A stretch of 5,761 bases of DNA. Source: an uncultured Bacteroidales bacterium. Its GTDB lineage: Bacteria > Bacteroidota > Bacteroidia > Bacteroidales > UBA932. Location: the NCBI GenBank assembly GCA_946062035.1, contig CAMGTS010000093.1, forward strand, positions 1-5,761, in the 5' to 3' direction. The first letter of the stretch is position 1. Each line of letters starts with the position of its first letter. The position numbers and the translations under genes were made by a program. Shown piece after piece: positions 1 to 5,729 of this stretch. The notes below the pieces were generated by a model, which did no database searches, was not told the DNA's origin, and saw only the letters and a program-made list of their open reading frames with translations.

Positions 1-11
1 TTTCATATTTT

Positions 12-1394
12 TTATTTTTTCCACCACTTCATTCTCCATGCAATCATCAGAAGCAAGGCACTCAACAGAATACAAGCCCACATCAGCCAACCGCCCCATC
101 CTGCCGAGAATGCAATAGGAACAAGCGTTATCAATATAATCTCTACCGGCGCTATCGGAAGGTATCCCAACGCATAGTCGTCCATTGTCTTACTCTTCAT
201 CTCCGGGTCTACAATCCTCTCAAGAGCTATACCCATAGCCATTGTTCCTGTCCACCATCCCCATGCAAATATAGAGCGTTCAAACCAATGGTTCGGAGAG
301 AGTTTGCGTCCAAAATAGAAAGTTATAGCAAAGACGACTATCACGCCGACTATTATCAACAACAGCAACTGGAACCAATAACTACTTAATACCGAGAGTT
401 TTATAGAAGCTACGCCGCAAGTTACAAGGAGGTCAGTGAAAAAACTCCCCTCTCTTTGGATCGTCTCGCAATTCACATAGTCCGAGAATTTTGCCGCATC
501 GAAAAGTTTTTTGACCAACAACCCGACAATAAACGCACATGAAAAAACCGGCAGTTCCAATCCGTTGTACGGAGGTTCAAGGTCACAGCACCAGTTCTTA
601 ACCGCAACGCTCATCGCATAGCCGAGAAAAGCGACCACAAAAACCACCGCAAAGTGAAGGGTCAGATGTTCTATTGAAATAGAAGATGTCGTTATCTCGC
701 CCGTCGCACATCGTTTCCCCTTAGGAATCAGACCTGTGCGAAGTTCGTTCGGAAGTTCGTTAAAGTCAGTTATATATTCTGTCTGCTTGCTGCGTGTCCC
801 CCATTTGATTATAAACAGACCGCCGATTATAGCGACCACCACTCCGACAGTCGCTGTAGTCATGCCGAGGGTCATCGCATCATCCCATTTCAATCCGCCC
901 GGAAGATTTTCATAGGCGGTCCCTATCGCCGCCGCCGTGCCGTGCCCTCCATAAAATCCCGTTGACAGCATAGCTCCGAATGCGGAGTTAAGCTCCGGCC
1001 AGATACTCTTGAAGATATAGAGTCCTATCAAGCCCATGATCCCCCACTGCAACAGCATTCCTATCTGTGCGAAGACCCACATAGGCCCTACTCTCGTAAC
1101 AACCTCTTTTACTGAGGATTTCTGAGCAGAGAAAGGCAATGTGGAAAAAACCAACGCTATCAACACCGCCGCATAAGAAGAAAGATTGTTTGAAAAAGGA
1201 AGCCATCCCAGACCGTTCGGGCCCATCGCCAATCCCAACAGACCCGCAATAAGGCTCGGCGGAATAAACAGTCTCTGGACTATCTTTATTTTTACTCTGA
1301 TCAGCTTTCCGACCAACATGAGGCCGAAAATCAATCCGAAGTCCACAAGGAACACCCAAGGGGTGAAACCCTGAAAATGAAAGAAGCTATTCAT
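12..1394 (-). CDS. gltS: GltS-type sodium/glutamate symporter (ESS family)
   Basis: Inner-membrane carrier expected to import glutamate with Na+. The 460-residue product is almost entirely hydrophobic segments. The signature GGHGTAAAIG is at residues 149-158, as in E. coli GltS, and a Bacteroidales-type block FGRKLSPNHWFERS lies in the C-terminal half. A hydrophilic loop (about 197-243) divides the protein into two halves, as expected for this inverted-repeat family. It is longer than E. coli GltS (about 400 residues), mainly through that loop and a short Cys-Cys-containing loop near 266-278. I chose ATG at 1394. A longer frame from ATG 1439 would add 15 residues, but a TAnnTTTG box (1418-1425) lies inside that extension. 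The gene ends in TAA 11 bases from the window edge, so its downstream neighbour is not visible. It is divergent from the DUF4294 gene. The family call is firm; the substrate is inferred from the family. Confidence 0.88.
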   Translation of the reverse strand: MNSFFHFQGFTPWVFLVDFGLIFGLMLVGKLIRVKIKIVQRLFIPPSLIAGLLGLAMGPNGLGWLPFSNNLSSYAAVLIALVFSTLPFSAQKSSVKEVVTRVGPMWVFAQIGMLLQWGIMGLIGLYIFKSIWPELNSAFGAMLSTGFYGGHGTAAAIGTAYENLPGGLKWDDAMTLGMTTATVGVVVAIIGGLFIIKWGTRSKQTEYITDFNELPNELRTGLIPKGKRCATGEITTSSISIEHLTLHFAVVFVVAFLGYAMSVAVKNWCCDLEPPYNGLELPVFSCAFIVGLLVKKLFDAAKFSDYVNCETIQREGSFFTDLLVTCGVASIKLSVLSSYWFQLLLLIIVGVIVVFAITFYFGRKLSPNHWFERSIFAWGWWTGTMAMGIALERIVDPEMKSKTMDDYALGYLPIAPVEIILITLVPIAFSAGWGGWLMWACILLSALLLMIAWRMKWWKK

Positions 1395-1417
1395 AAGTTC
1401 AAGTTTTGCTGCGAACC

Positions 1418-1425
1418 CAAAGGTA
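1418..1425 (-). promoter_or_regulatory. Bacteroidota -7 promoter box for gltS
   Basis: Read on the minus strand this is TACCTTTG, an exact match to the Bacteroidota -7 consensus TAnnTTTG. Transcription would start about 6 bases downstream, leaving a leader of roughly 18 bases before ATG 1394. No TTTG -33 element is seen at the usual 19-21 base distance, so the promoter rests on the -7 box and its position. It argues against translation from ATG 1439. Confidence 0.55.
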
Positions 1426-1452
1426 ATAAAAATACCCATACGGGATTTGCAC

Positions 1453-1460
1453 TATTTTTG
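1453..1460 (+). promoter_or_regulatory. Possible -7 promoter box for the DUF4294 gene
   Basis: TATTTTTG matches TAnnTTTG and ends 30 bases before ATG 1491, giving an inferred leader of about 25 bases. The surroundings are AT-rich, so the match is less striking than the other three boxes, and there is no clear -33 element at the proper distance. It lies back to back with the gltS box, 27 bases away on the opposite strand. Confidence 0.4.
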
Positions 1461-1490
1461 CATTCTATCTAAAAAATATGCTCTGAGTAT

Positions 1491-2276
1491 ATGTCTGTTA
1501 AAACCTGGTCACATATTGCGATTTACAGACGGACGCTGCGTATTGCGTTCGCTGTGCTCTGCGTTCTGGCCGCAGATAGTCATAGAGCATACTCGCAAAA
1601 CATCGTACCAGGTTCTGAAAACGAGACACGAAAAGATTACGAGCGGCTTCAAAAGAAAATGGAAAAGCGGGCCAGAATTCAGGCGGAAGCCGACAAATTC
1701 AGAGAGACCCATGGTGCGGACGCCGAATTAAACATGATGAACTACATCGTCGAAGACGGAGACACCATATTTGTAGACGCAATCAGGCCGGCATACGTAT
1801 TCGGCACAGTCAAAGGTAATTATAAAGGTCGAGCCTGGAGAAAATACCGAAGGCTGATCTACAATTTTAAAAAGGTCTATCCTTACGCTTTAGAAGCAAG
1901 AAAAATCATCAGAGAAGCGGACAGCGTGATAGCAGTAAGCCATTTCACTGAAAAACAGCGGAACGAATACATAGACGCTTACCAGAAAAAACTGTTCAAA
2001 CACTTCGAAAAACCTCTGAGGAAACTAAGCGTCTCGCAGGGAAGACTTCTCTTAAAGCTGATTGACAGAGAGTTAGGCAGGACTTCATTTTATGTGATCA
2101 GAGAATACAGGGGACGTTTGTCGGCAGGTTTCTGGCAGACCGTGGCAAGGATTTTCGGCAATGACCTGAAGAAGCCTTATGACCGTTTCGGAGAAGACAG
2201 AGCTACGGAAGATCTCGTAGAACTATATCAAAACGGAGCTTTCGACGCCCTTTACTACTCCATGTTCTGGAAATAA
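1491..2276 (+). CDS. Exported DUF4294 domain protein, function unknown
   Basis: 261-residue protein of a Bacteroidota family with no established function. Residues 1-35 look like a signal peptide: basic residues (RR at 13-14, R17), a hydrophobic core at 18-28, and a plausible cleavage site AYS|QN after residue 35. The mature protein is therefore probably periplasmic. Residues 43-80 are highly charged (runs of K, R and E) and likely helical, an extension ahead of the conserved domain. The DUF4294 domain spans about 84-250. It begins with GDTI (90-93), continues with RRLIYNFKKVYPYA (120-133) and has a strongly conserved block LSVSQGRLLLKLIDRELG (179-196), then RGRLSAGFWQTVARIFG. These blocks match what I know of Bacteroides members. 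It appears monocistronic, divergent from gltS and convergent with the lpxH-like gene. The family assignment is firm and the function unknown. Confidence 0.88.
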   Translation: MSVKTWSHIAIYRRTLRIAFAVLCVLAADSHRAYSQNIVPGSENETRKDYERLQKKMEKRARIQAEADKFRETHGADAELNMMNYIVEDGDTIFVDAIRPAYVFGTVKGNYKGRAWRKYRRLIYNFKKVYPYALEARKIIREADSVIAVSHFTEKQRNEYIDAYQKKLFKHFEKPLRKLSVSQGRLLLKLIDRELGRTSFYVIREYRGRLSAGFWQTVARIFGNDLKKPYDRFGEDRATEDLVELYQNGAFDALYYSMFWK

Positions 2277-2312
2277 TATAGCGGACGGTTGGAAAGATTC
2301 ACTTGATGAACA

Positions 2313-2326
2313 CAGATACTTATCTG
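2313..2326. terminator. Weak hairpin in the convergent gap, possible bidirectional terminator
   Basis: CAGATA (2313-2318) and TATCTG (2321-2326) form a perfect 6-base inverted repeat around a 2-base centre. It straddles the lpxH-like stop codon (2320-2322). It may sit inside a longer imperfect fold in which GTTGGAAA (2288-2295) pairs with TTTCC and AAC at 2328-2338. A second small repeat, TTCA/TGAA, lies at 2298-2310. The stem is AT-rich and no long T tract follows on either strand, so termination is suggested mostly by its position between converging genes. Confidence 0.25.
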
Positions 2327-3075
2327 ATTTCCATCAACTTACACTCATGACCATCAAAGATAATACAGTCAGGATTATTGATCCAGTCGCCGAGAACAAA
2401 CAGCCTTCCGCCATCGACCGGAGCGTCCACGACAACGTGATGATGCCCGAAAATGAAATAATCTATCTTGCCGCCTTCCGGCTGCTTCTTCTGATAGGCG
2501 TTCGCCCATTTCACACTCTCCTCGTTTACATACTTAACGACATCTGCGTTTGCGTTGACACCTCTTGTGAGTCTGTTATGTTTGCTCCATGAATGGCCGA
2601 ACAGAAACGCCCAACGCGGGTGGAGGGATGAAAAGAGTATCTGCAAGAACTTCGATTTGAATATTTTCTGAAGTAATGAATAGGACTGGGAATTGTCCCA
2701 TATACCGTCTCCATGCCCAAGACAGAATCGTTTTCCCTCTATCTCCACTATGTCAAGCCGCTTTTCGACAACGACCCCTAACTCTTTCTGGAGATAATCG
2801 TATGTCCAGATATCGTGGTTGCCGTTGAAAAAATGGACTTTGACCCCTCTGTCCACAAGTGCCGCAATCGCACCGAGTGTACGGGTAAATCCCCTCGGTA
2901 TCACGTTTTTATATTCATACCAGAAGTCAAAAATATCGCCCAAAAGATATAAATCTGAAGTTTCGGCAGGCAATGCGGCCAAAAAGGAGGCGAATTTCTT
3001 CTCCCTCTCTTCCGGGTTCTGATAATCCAACCCTAAATGAACATCGGAAACGAAATAATACAACCTGCCAGCCAT
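2320..3075 (-). CDS. lpxH: UDP-2,3-diacylglucosamine diphosphatase, LpxH-like
   Basis: Calcineurin-like metallophosphoesterase expected to hydrolyse UDP-2,3-diacylglucosamine to lipid X plus UMP, the fourth step of lipid A synthesis, at the cytoplasmic face of the inner membrane. All the metal-ligand motifs are present in order: DVH (11-13), GDIFDFW (46-52), GNHD (85-88), GHGDG (120-124) and GHHH (210-213). FDFWYEYK after the second motif and LHPRW (151-155) are typical of Bacteroidota LpxH and separate it from generic phosphoesterases. At 251 residues it has the usual length. ATG 3073-3075 lies 9 bases after the uppP stop, so it is very probably the last gene of the ftsX-uppP transcript. It converges with the DUF4294 gene. 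The presence of LpxH implies a Gram-negative outer membrane with lipid A. The remaining doubt is substrate specificity within the superfamily. Confidence 0.87.
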   Translation of the reverse strand: MAGRLYYFVSDVHLGLDYQNPEEREKKFASFLAALPAETSDLYLLGDIFDFWYEYKNVIPRGFTRTLGAIAALVDRGVKVHFFNGNHDIWTYDYLQKELGVVVEKRLDIVEIEGKRFCLGHGDGIWDNSQSYSLLQKIFKSKFLQILFSSLHPRWAFLFGHSWSKHNRLTRGVNANADVVKYVNEESVKWANAYQKKQPEGGKIDYFIFGHHHVVVDAPVDGGRLFVLGDWINNPDCIIFDGHECKLMEIR

Positions 3076-3084
3076 TGCGAAAAA

Positions 3085-3990
3085 CTACTTCAAGACGTAC
3101 GGAAGAACTATACACAACAGCCCCACTACGGCACAATAGTATGCGAATCCGTTGAGCTTCACCTTTTTAACAAGGTTAACCATCAGCCTGCATGCGAAAA
3201 GACCTGAAATAAAGGCCGCGAAAAATCCGACAATCAAAGGCAGGACAGATGTTCTCTGCCCGTCAATCGCAACCGAATTGCTTGCCTCAGCCAAAGATTT
3301 CAAAAGACTGAGAAACGCCTCTCCCAAAATCGGGATTATCACCATAAGGAATGAGAACTGTGCGATAGCCGACTTTTTGACTTTCACGAGAAGACCCGTC
3401 GCAATGGTTGAGCCTGAGCGCGACAGTCCCGGAAACACCGCTATAGCCTGGGCGATTCCTACGACAAAAGCCTGCCAATATTTTATAGGGGCCTTCTCTT
3501 CTTTCAGATCGTCCGCACTCTCCTGTCCGCCGCTCTGTTTAGTCGGCAGAGCATTTTGCCTGGCAGTAGACCATTCGCTGAAAATCAGCAGAGCTGCCGT
3601 AATCATCAGCATTATGCCCACCACAAGGAGCGGGTTGCCCGTGTGCTCCTTGATGAAATCTGTAGCAAATAGTTTCTCGACATGGTCCTTAAGCAAAAGT
3701 CCCACAATGAGAATCGGGATCATCGAGACGAATATCTTGAAGATATAATCTTTCTCTTTATTCATGCCCCTACAGAAAAACCCTTTGACAAGCCCTTTCA
3801 ATTGCTTTCTGAATACGATGATGGTACTGAGTACCGTCGCAAAATGGACAACTATATCAAATGTCAGATTCTCCTCGCCTCCTACATTGAACAACTCCTG
3901 ACCAATAGTCAGATGACCGCTGCTGCTTATCGGAAGGAATTCAGCCAATCCCTGGATAATACCGAGTATCAAACCGTGCAACCAATCCAT
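3085..3990 (-). CDS. uppP: Undecaprenyl-diphosphate phosphatase UppP (BacA)
   Basis: Integral membrane enzyme that dephosphorylates undecaprenyl diphosphate to the monophosphate, restoring the lipid carrier for peptidoglycan and surface polysaccharides; extra copies give bacitracin resistance. The catalytic signatures are intact. Q13-x3-E17 leads into EFLPISSSGH (17-26), which corresponds to the (E/Q)xxxE motif and catalytic His. PGLSRSGST (187-195) contains the conserved Arg (R191). Several membrane helices follow the usual BacA pattern. The protein has 301 residues against about 265 for typical members. Much of the surplus is a polar, charged linker at about 141-170, between a hydrophobic helix and the segment leading to the second motif. 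ATG 3990 lies 6 bases after the DUF3098 stop, and the lpxH-like gene follows 9 bases downstream, so co-transcription is very likely. The family call is secure. Confidence 0.94.
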   Translation of the reverse strand: MDWLHGLILGIIQGLAEFLPISSSGHLTIGQELFNVGGEENLTFDIVVHFATVLSTIIVFRKQLKGLVKGFFCRGMNKEKDYIFKIFVSMIPILIVGLLLKDHVEKLFATDFIKEHTGNPLLVVGIMLMITAALLIFSEWSTARQNALPTKQSGGQESADDLKEEKAPIKYWQAFVVGIAQAIAVFPGLSRSGSTIATGLLVKVKKSAIAQFSFLMVIIPILGEAFLSLLKSLAEASNSVAIDGQRTSVLPLIVGFFAAFISGLFACRLMVNLVKKVKLNGFAYYCAVVGLLCIVLPYVLK

Positions 3991-3996
3991 AATCCT

Positions 3997-4239
3997 CTAC
4001 TTTTTTCTCATTATGGCGACCGTAACGACTACCGTCCCGGCGATTATCACCAACGGAGCAAGGACAATCCTACGAAAACTGAAAATCGCATCGGAAAACT
4101 CTGTCGGGTTTTTACTCCCGCCGCCGATCATAAGGGCATACCCTACGACCATAATAACGAAGCCTATAATTATCCAGAGCAAATTCTTCTTAGGCACCGC
4201 AAAGCCTTCATTCTTTTTAGATTCCTCAGTATTAGCCAT
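3997..4239 (-). CDS. DUF3098 small membrane protein, function unknown
   Basis: 80-residue protein with two predicted membrane helices, about 20-39 and 58-76, joined by a polar loop. It has a charged N-terminus (EESKKNEG) and a basic C-terminus (RKK). The loop pattern IFSFRRIVLAP (52-62) just before the second helix is the most recognisable feature of the family, and Bacteroides members I know share the FSxRRI core. The gene sits 19 bases after ftsX and 6 bases before uppP. This conserved placement in Bacteroidota suggests a role linked to division or envelope synthesis, but no function is established. ATG 4239 is the only sensible start. The protein is complete and of normal length. Confidence 0.88.
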   Translation of the reverse strand: MANTEESKKNEGFAVPKKNLLWIIIGFVIMVVGYALMIGGGSKNPTEFSDAIFSFRRIVLAPLVIIAGTVVVTVAIMRKK

Positions 4240-4258
4240 TTATCGTAATTTTATTTAT

Positions 4259-5137
4259 CTAATAGTACAATTCGTCAACTGACATCGATGTCATTCTGTT
4301 CACCACAACGTATGTGCAAACCACACATATCAGAACTCCCAACAGGCAGAGGGCGCATGCGATTACCGCCGCCTCCGCTATATCCACAAGGAAAAACTCC
4401 TCAGAAACCTGCCGGCTTATAAAAACAATAGTGCCGACCAAAGCCGCCATTGCGATAACCCCGCTCAGAAGCCCCTGGTATACCGACTTTTTCAGGAAAG
4501 GTTTCATAATGAACCCCTTAGTCGCACCCACTAACTTCATGGTATGGATTGAAAATCTCTTTGAGAATATATTCAGACGCACAGTGTTGTTAATCAGGAC
4601 AATGGAAACGAACATCAAGAGTATTATAAAGATAGTCAGAACAAATCCTATCCTCCTCATGTTCTTGTTGATGGCATCAATGACAGAAGTCTGATAGTAA
4701 ACCTCGTCAACCTCCGGCTCTTTTAGCAGCGTCTCTTTGAATATCCCGATACTGTCTGTATGAAAATAGTCCGCCCTCAGGGTGACATCGATAGAAACCG
4801 GTATAGGATTGGATTCGAATACATCCAGAAAACTTTCGCCGAGCATCTCTTTCATCTCTTTTGTCCCTTGCTCCTTTGAGATAACCTCAAGAGTGTCCAC
4901 CTCCTTCATTGCGGCGACCTTGGAGCTGAAACGTATTGCAGCCGTATCGGCGACATCGTTCCTGAGTATGACAGAAATCCTCATGCTCTGCTTGATCTTA
5001 TTGGAGACAGCCCCCGCATTCAAAACTAAAACAGCAAAAAAGCCCACAATGAACAGTACAAGAGATATGCTGATTATCGATGATACATACGATCTGCGTA
5101 TCCTCCGCCTGATTATTTTATTCTCTTTTTTCTCCAT
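4259..5137 (-). CDS. ftsX: Cell division protein FtsX (ABC permease-like)
   Basis: 292-residue inner-membrane protein that, with the ATPase FtsE, is known in other bacteria to control peptidoglycan hydrolases at the septum. The order is a basic cytoplasmic N-terminus (RRRIRR, 10-15), helix 1 (about 18-41), an extracytoplasmic domain (about 42-162), helix 2 (about 163-182), the conserved cytoplasmic stretch VRLNIFSKRFSIHTMKLVGAT (186-206), then helices 3 and 4 (about 219-241 and 257-280). This four-helix topology with one large domain after helix 1 is diagnostic of FtsX. I start at ATG 5137. The longer frame from TTG 5152 adds five residues, but its first codon overlaps the -7 promoter box at 5150-5157. 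It is the first gene of the cluster that continues with DUF3098, uppP and lpxH-like. No ftsE is visible beside it. Confidence 0.92.
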   Translation of the reverse strand: MEKKENKIIRRRIRRSYVSSIISISLVLFIVGFFAVLVLNAGAVSNKIKQSMRISVILRNDVADTAAIRFSSKVAAMKEVDTLEVISKEQGTKEMKEMLGESFLDVFESNPIPVSIDVTLRADYFHTDSIGIFKETLLKEPEVDEVYYQTSVIDAINKNMRRIGFVLTIFIILLMFVSIVLINNTVRLNIFSKRFSIHTMKLVGATKGFIMKPFLKKSVYQGLLSGVIAMAALVGTIVFISRQVSEEFFLVDIAEAAVIACALCLLGVLICVVCTYVVVNRMTSMSVDELYY

Positions 5138-5149
5138 AATACCACCCGT

Positions 5150-5157
5150 CAAAGATA
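5150..5157 (-). promoter_or_regulatory. Bacteroidota -7 promoter box for the ftsX-uppP-lpxH cluster
   Basis: On the minus strand this reads TATCTTTG, an exact TAnnTTTG match 12 bases before ATG 5137. The inferred transcript start leaves a leader of only about 6-8 bases, so the message would be nearly leaderless. There is no clear TTTG -33 element; TTTC lies 21 bases upstream. As the three downstream gaps are under 20 bases, this is the best candidate promoter for all four genes. Confidence 0.55.
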
Positions 5158-5190
5158 TAAAATGGATTTTAAAAGCTTGAAAAAATTTGC

Positions 5191-5198
5191 TACATTTG
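5191..5198 (+). promoter_or_regulatory. Bacteroidota -7 promoter box for the glycogen-synthase-like gene
   Basis: TACATTTG exactly matches TAnnTTTG and ends 18 bases before ATG 5217, giving an inferred leader of about 12 bases. An AT-rich TTTT/TTTA stretch at 5167-5171 occupies the -33 position at 19-20 base spacing and is a partial match to TTTG. The TTG that opens the longest frame (5187) lies upstream of this box, which supports ATG 5217 as the true start. Confidence 0.6.
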
Positions 5199-5216
5199 CG
5201 GAAACTGTATTCGTCT

Positions 5217-5729
5217 ATGAAAGGTCCGGTAAGAATTCTCTACATAAGTTCTGAAATAACCCCATACGTTCCTGAAACCGTATGTTCTCTTGTCGGGCGC
5301 TATATGCCTCAAGCAGCTCAGGAAGCCGGGTTTGAGATTAGGGCTTTTATGCCTAAATACGGCCTTATCAACGAGAGACGCAATCAATTGCACGAAGTTA
5401 TCCGTCTGTCGGGCATGAACATCCCGGTCAACGACATCGACAGACCGCTTGTCATTAAGGTCGCATCTATTTCACAGGCGAAAATGCAGGTTTATTTCAT
5501 TGAAAACGAAGACTACTTCAAGAGAAAGTTCGTATTCAGGGATGAGCAGGACAAGTTTTTTGCGGATAACGACGAAAGGGCCATACTTTTCGCACGAGGG
5601 ACATTGGAGACAGTAAAGAAATTGAGGTGGCAGCCTAACATCGTCCATTGCAACGGGTGGATGACGAATCTTATCCCTGCATACCTAAAGCTCACATACA
5701 AGAACGGCACCGGAAGTTCCCATACATGA
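5217..5729 (+). CDS. Glycogen/starch synthase-like protein (GT5 N-terminal type), truncated at the 3' end
   Basis: 170 residues of a short Bacteroidota family annotated as glycogen/starch synthase. The start RILYISSEITPYVPE (6-20) matches the first strand and loop of the GT5 fold. FMPKYGLINERRNQLHEVIRLSGM (44-67), NDERAILFARG (118-128) and VHCNGWM (143-149) match Bacteroides homologues closely. Full-length members are about 270 residues, so roughly 100 are missing. The match holds to about YLKLTYKN (156-163), then turns into GTGSSHT and a stop. This may be a frameshift, an assembly junction or a real truncation. Two canonical synthase features are absent: the KxGGL nucleotide-sugar loop is replaced by PETVCSL (19-25), and Asn146 stands where HxHxW proteins have the second His. 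I infer the family may not be a true glycogen synthase. It is divergent from ftsX. The family is clear and the function uncertain. Confidence 0.75.
   Translation: MKGPVRILYISSEITPYVPETVCSLVGRYMPQAAQEAGFEIRAFMPKYGLINERRNQLHEVIRLSGMNIPVNDIDRPLVIKVASISQAKMQVYFIENEDYFKRKFVFRDEQDKFFADNDERAILFARGTLETVKKLRWQPNIVHCNGWMTNLIPAYLKLTYKNGTGSSHT

Noticed and set aside
1..20. Similarity between the two ends of the window (CATATTTTTT at 4-13 and 5738-5747), possibly a circular overlap or terminal repeat
   Set aside because: The match is a short AT-rich low-complexity string and the flanking bases differ, so it does not support circularity or a repeat.
988..1359. A 123-codon minus-strand frame inside gltS
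   Set aside because: It is an out-of-frame shadow of the symporter, whose frame holds the GGHGTAAAIG motif and membrane segments.
1435..1444. CCCATACGGG as a possible operator between gltS and the DUF4294 gene
   Set aside because: Only three base pairs form on each side and the flanks do not extend the symmetry, so it is within chance expectation.
1447..1731. A 94-codon plus-strand frame overlapping the start of the DUF4294 gene
   Set aside because: It is out of frame with the signal peptide and conserved domain, and its start lies upstream of the likely promoter box.
3152..3748. A 198-codon open frame on the plus strand
   Set aside because: It lies wholly antisense to uppP, whose catalytic motifs are intact. 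The translation shows no family features, and it has no promoter box or spacing of its own.
3682..4248. A 188-codon open frame on the plus strand, antisense to the uppP start and DUF3098
   Set aside because: It covers two well-supported genes on the other strand, and its product is a low-complexity polar sequence with no recognisable domain.
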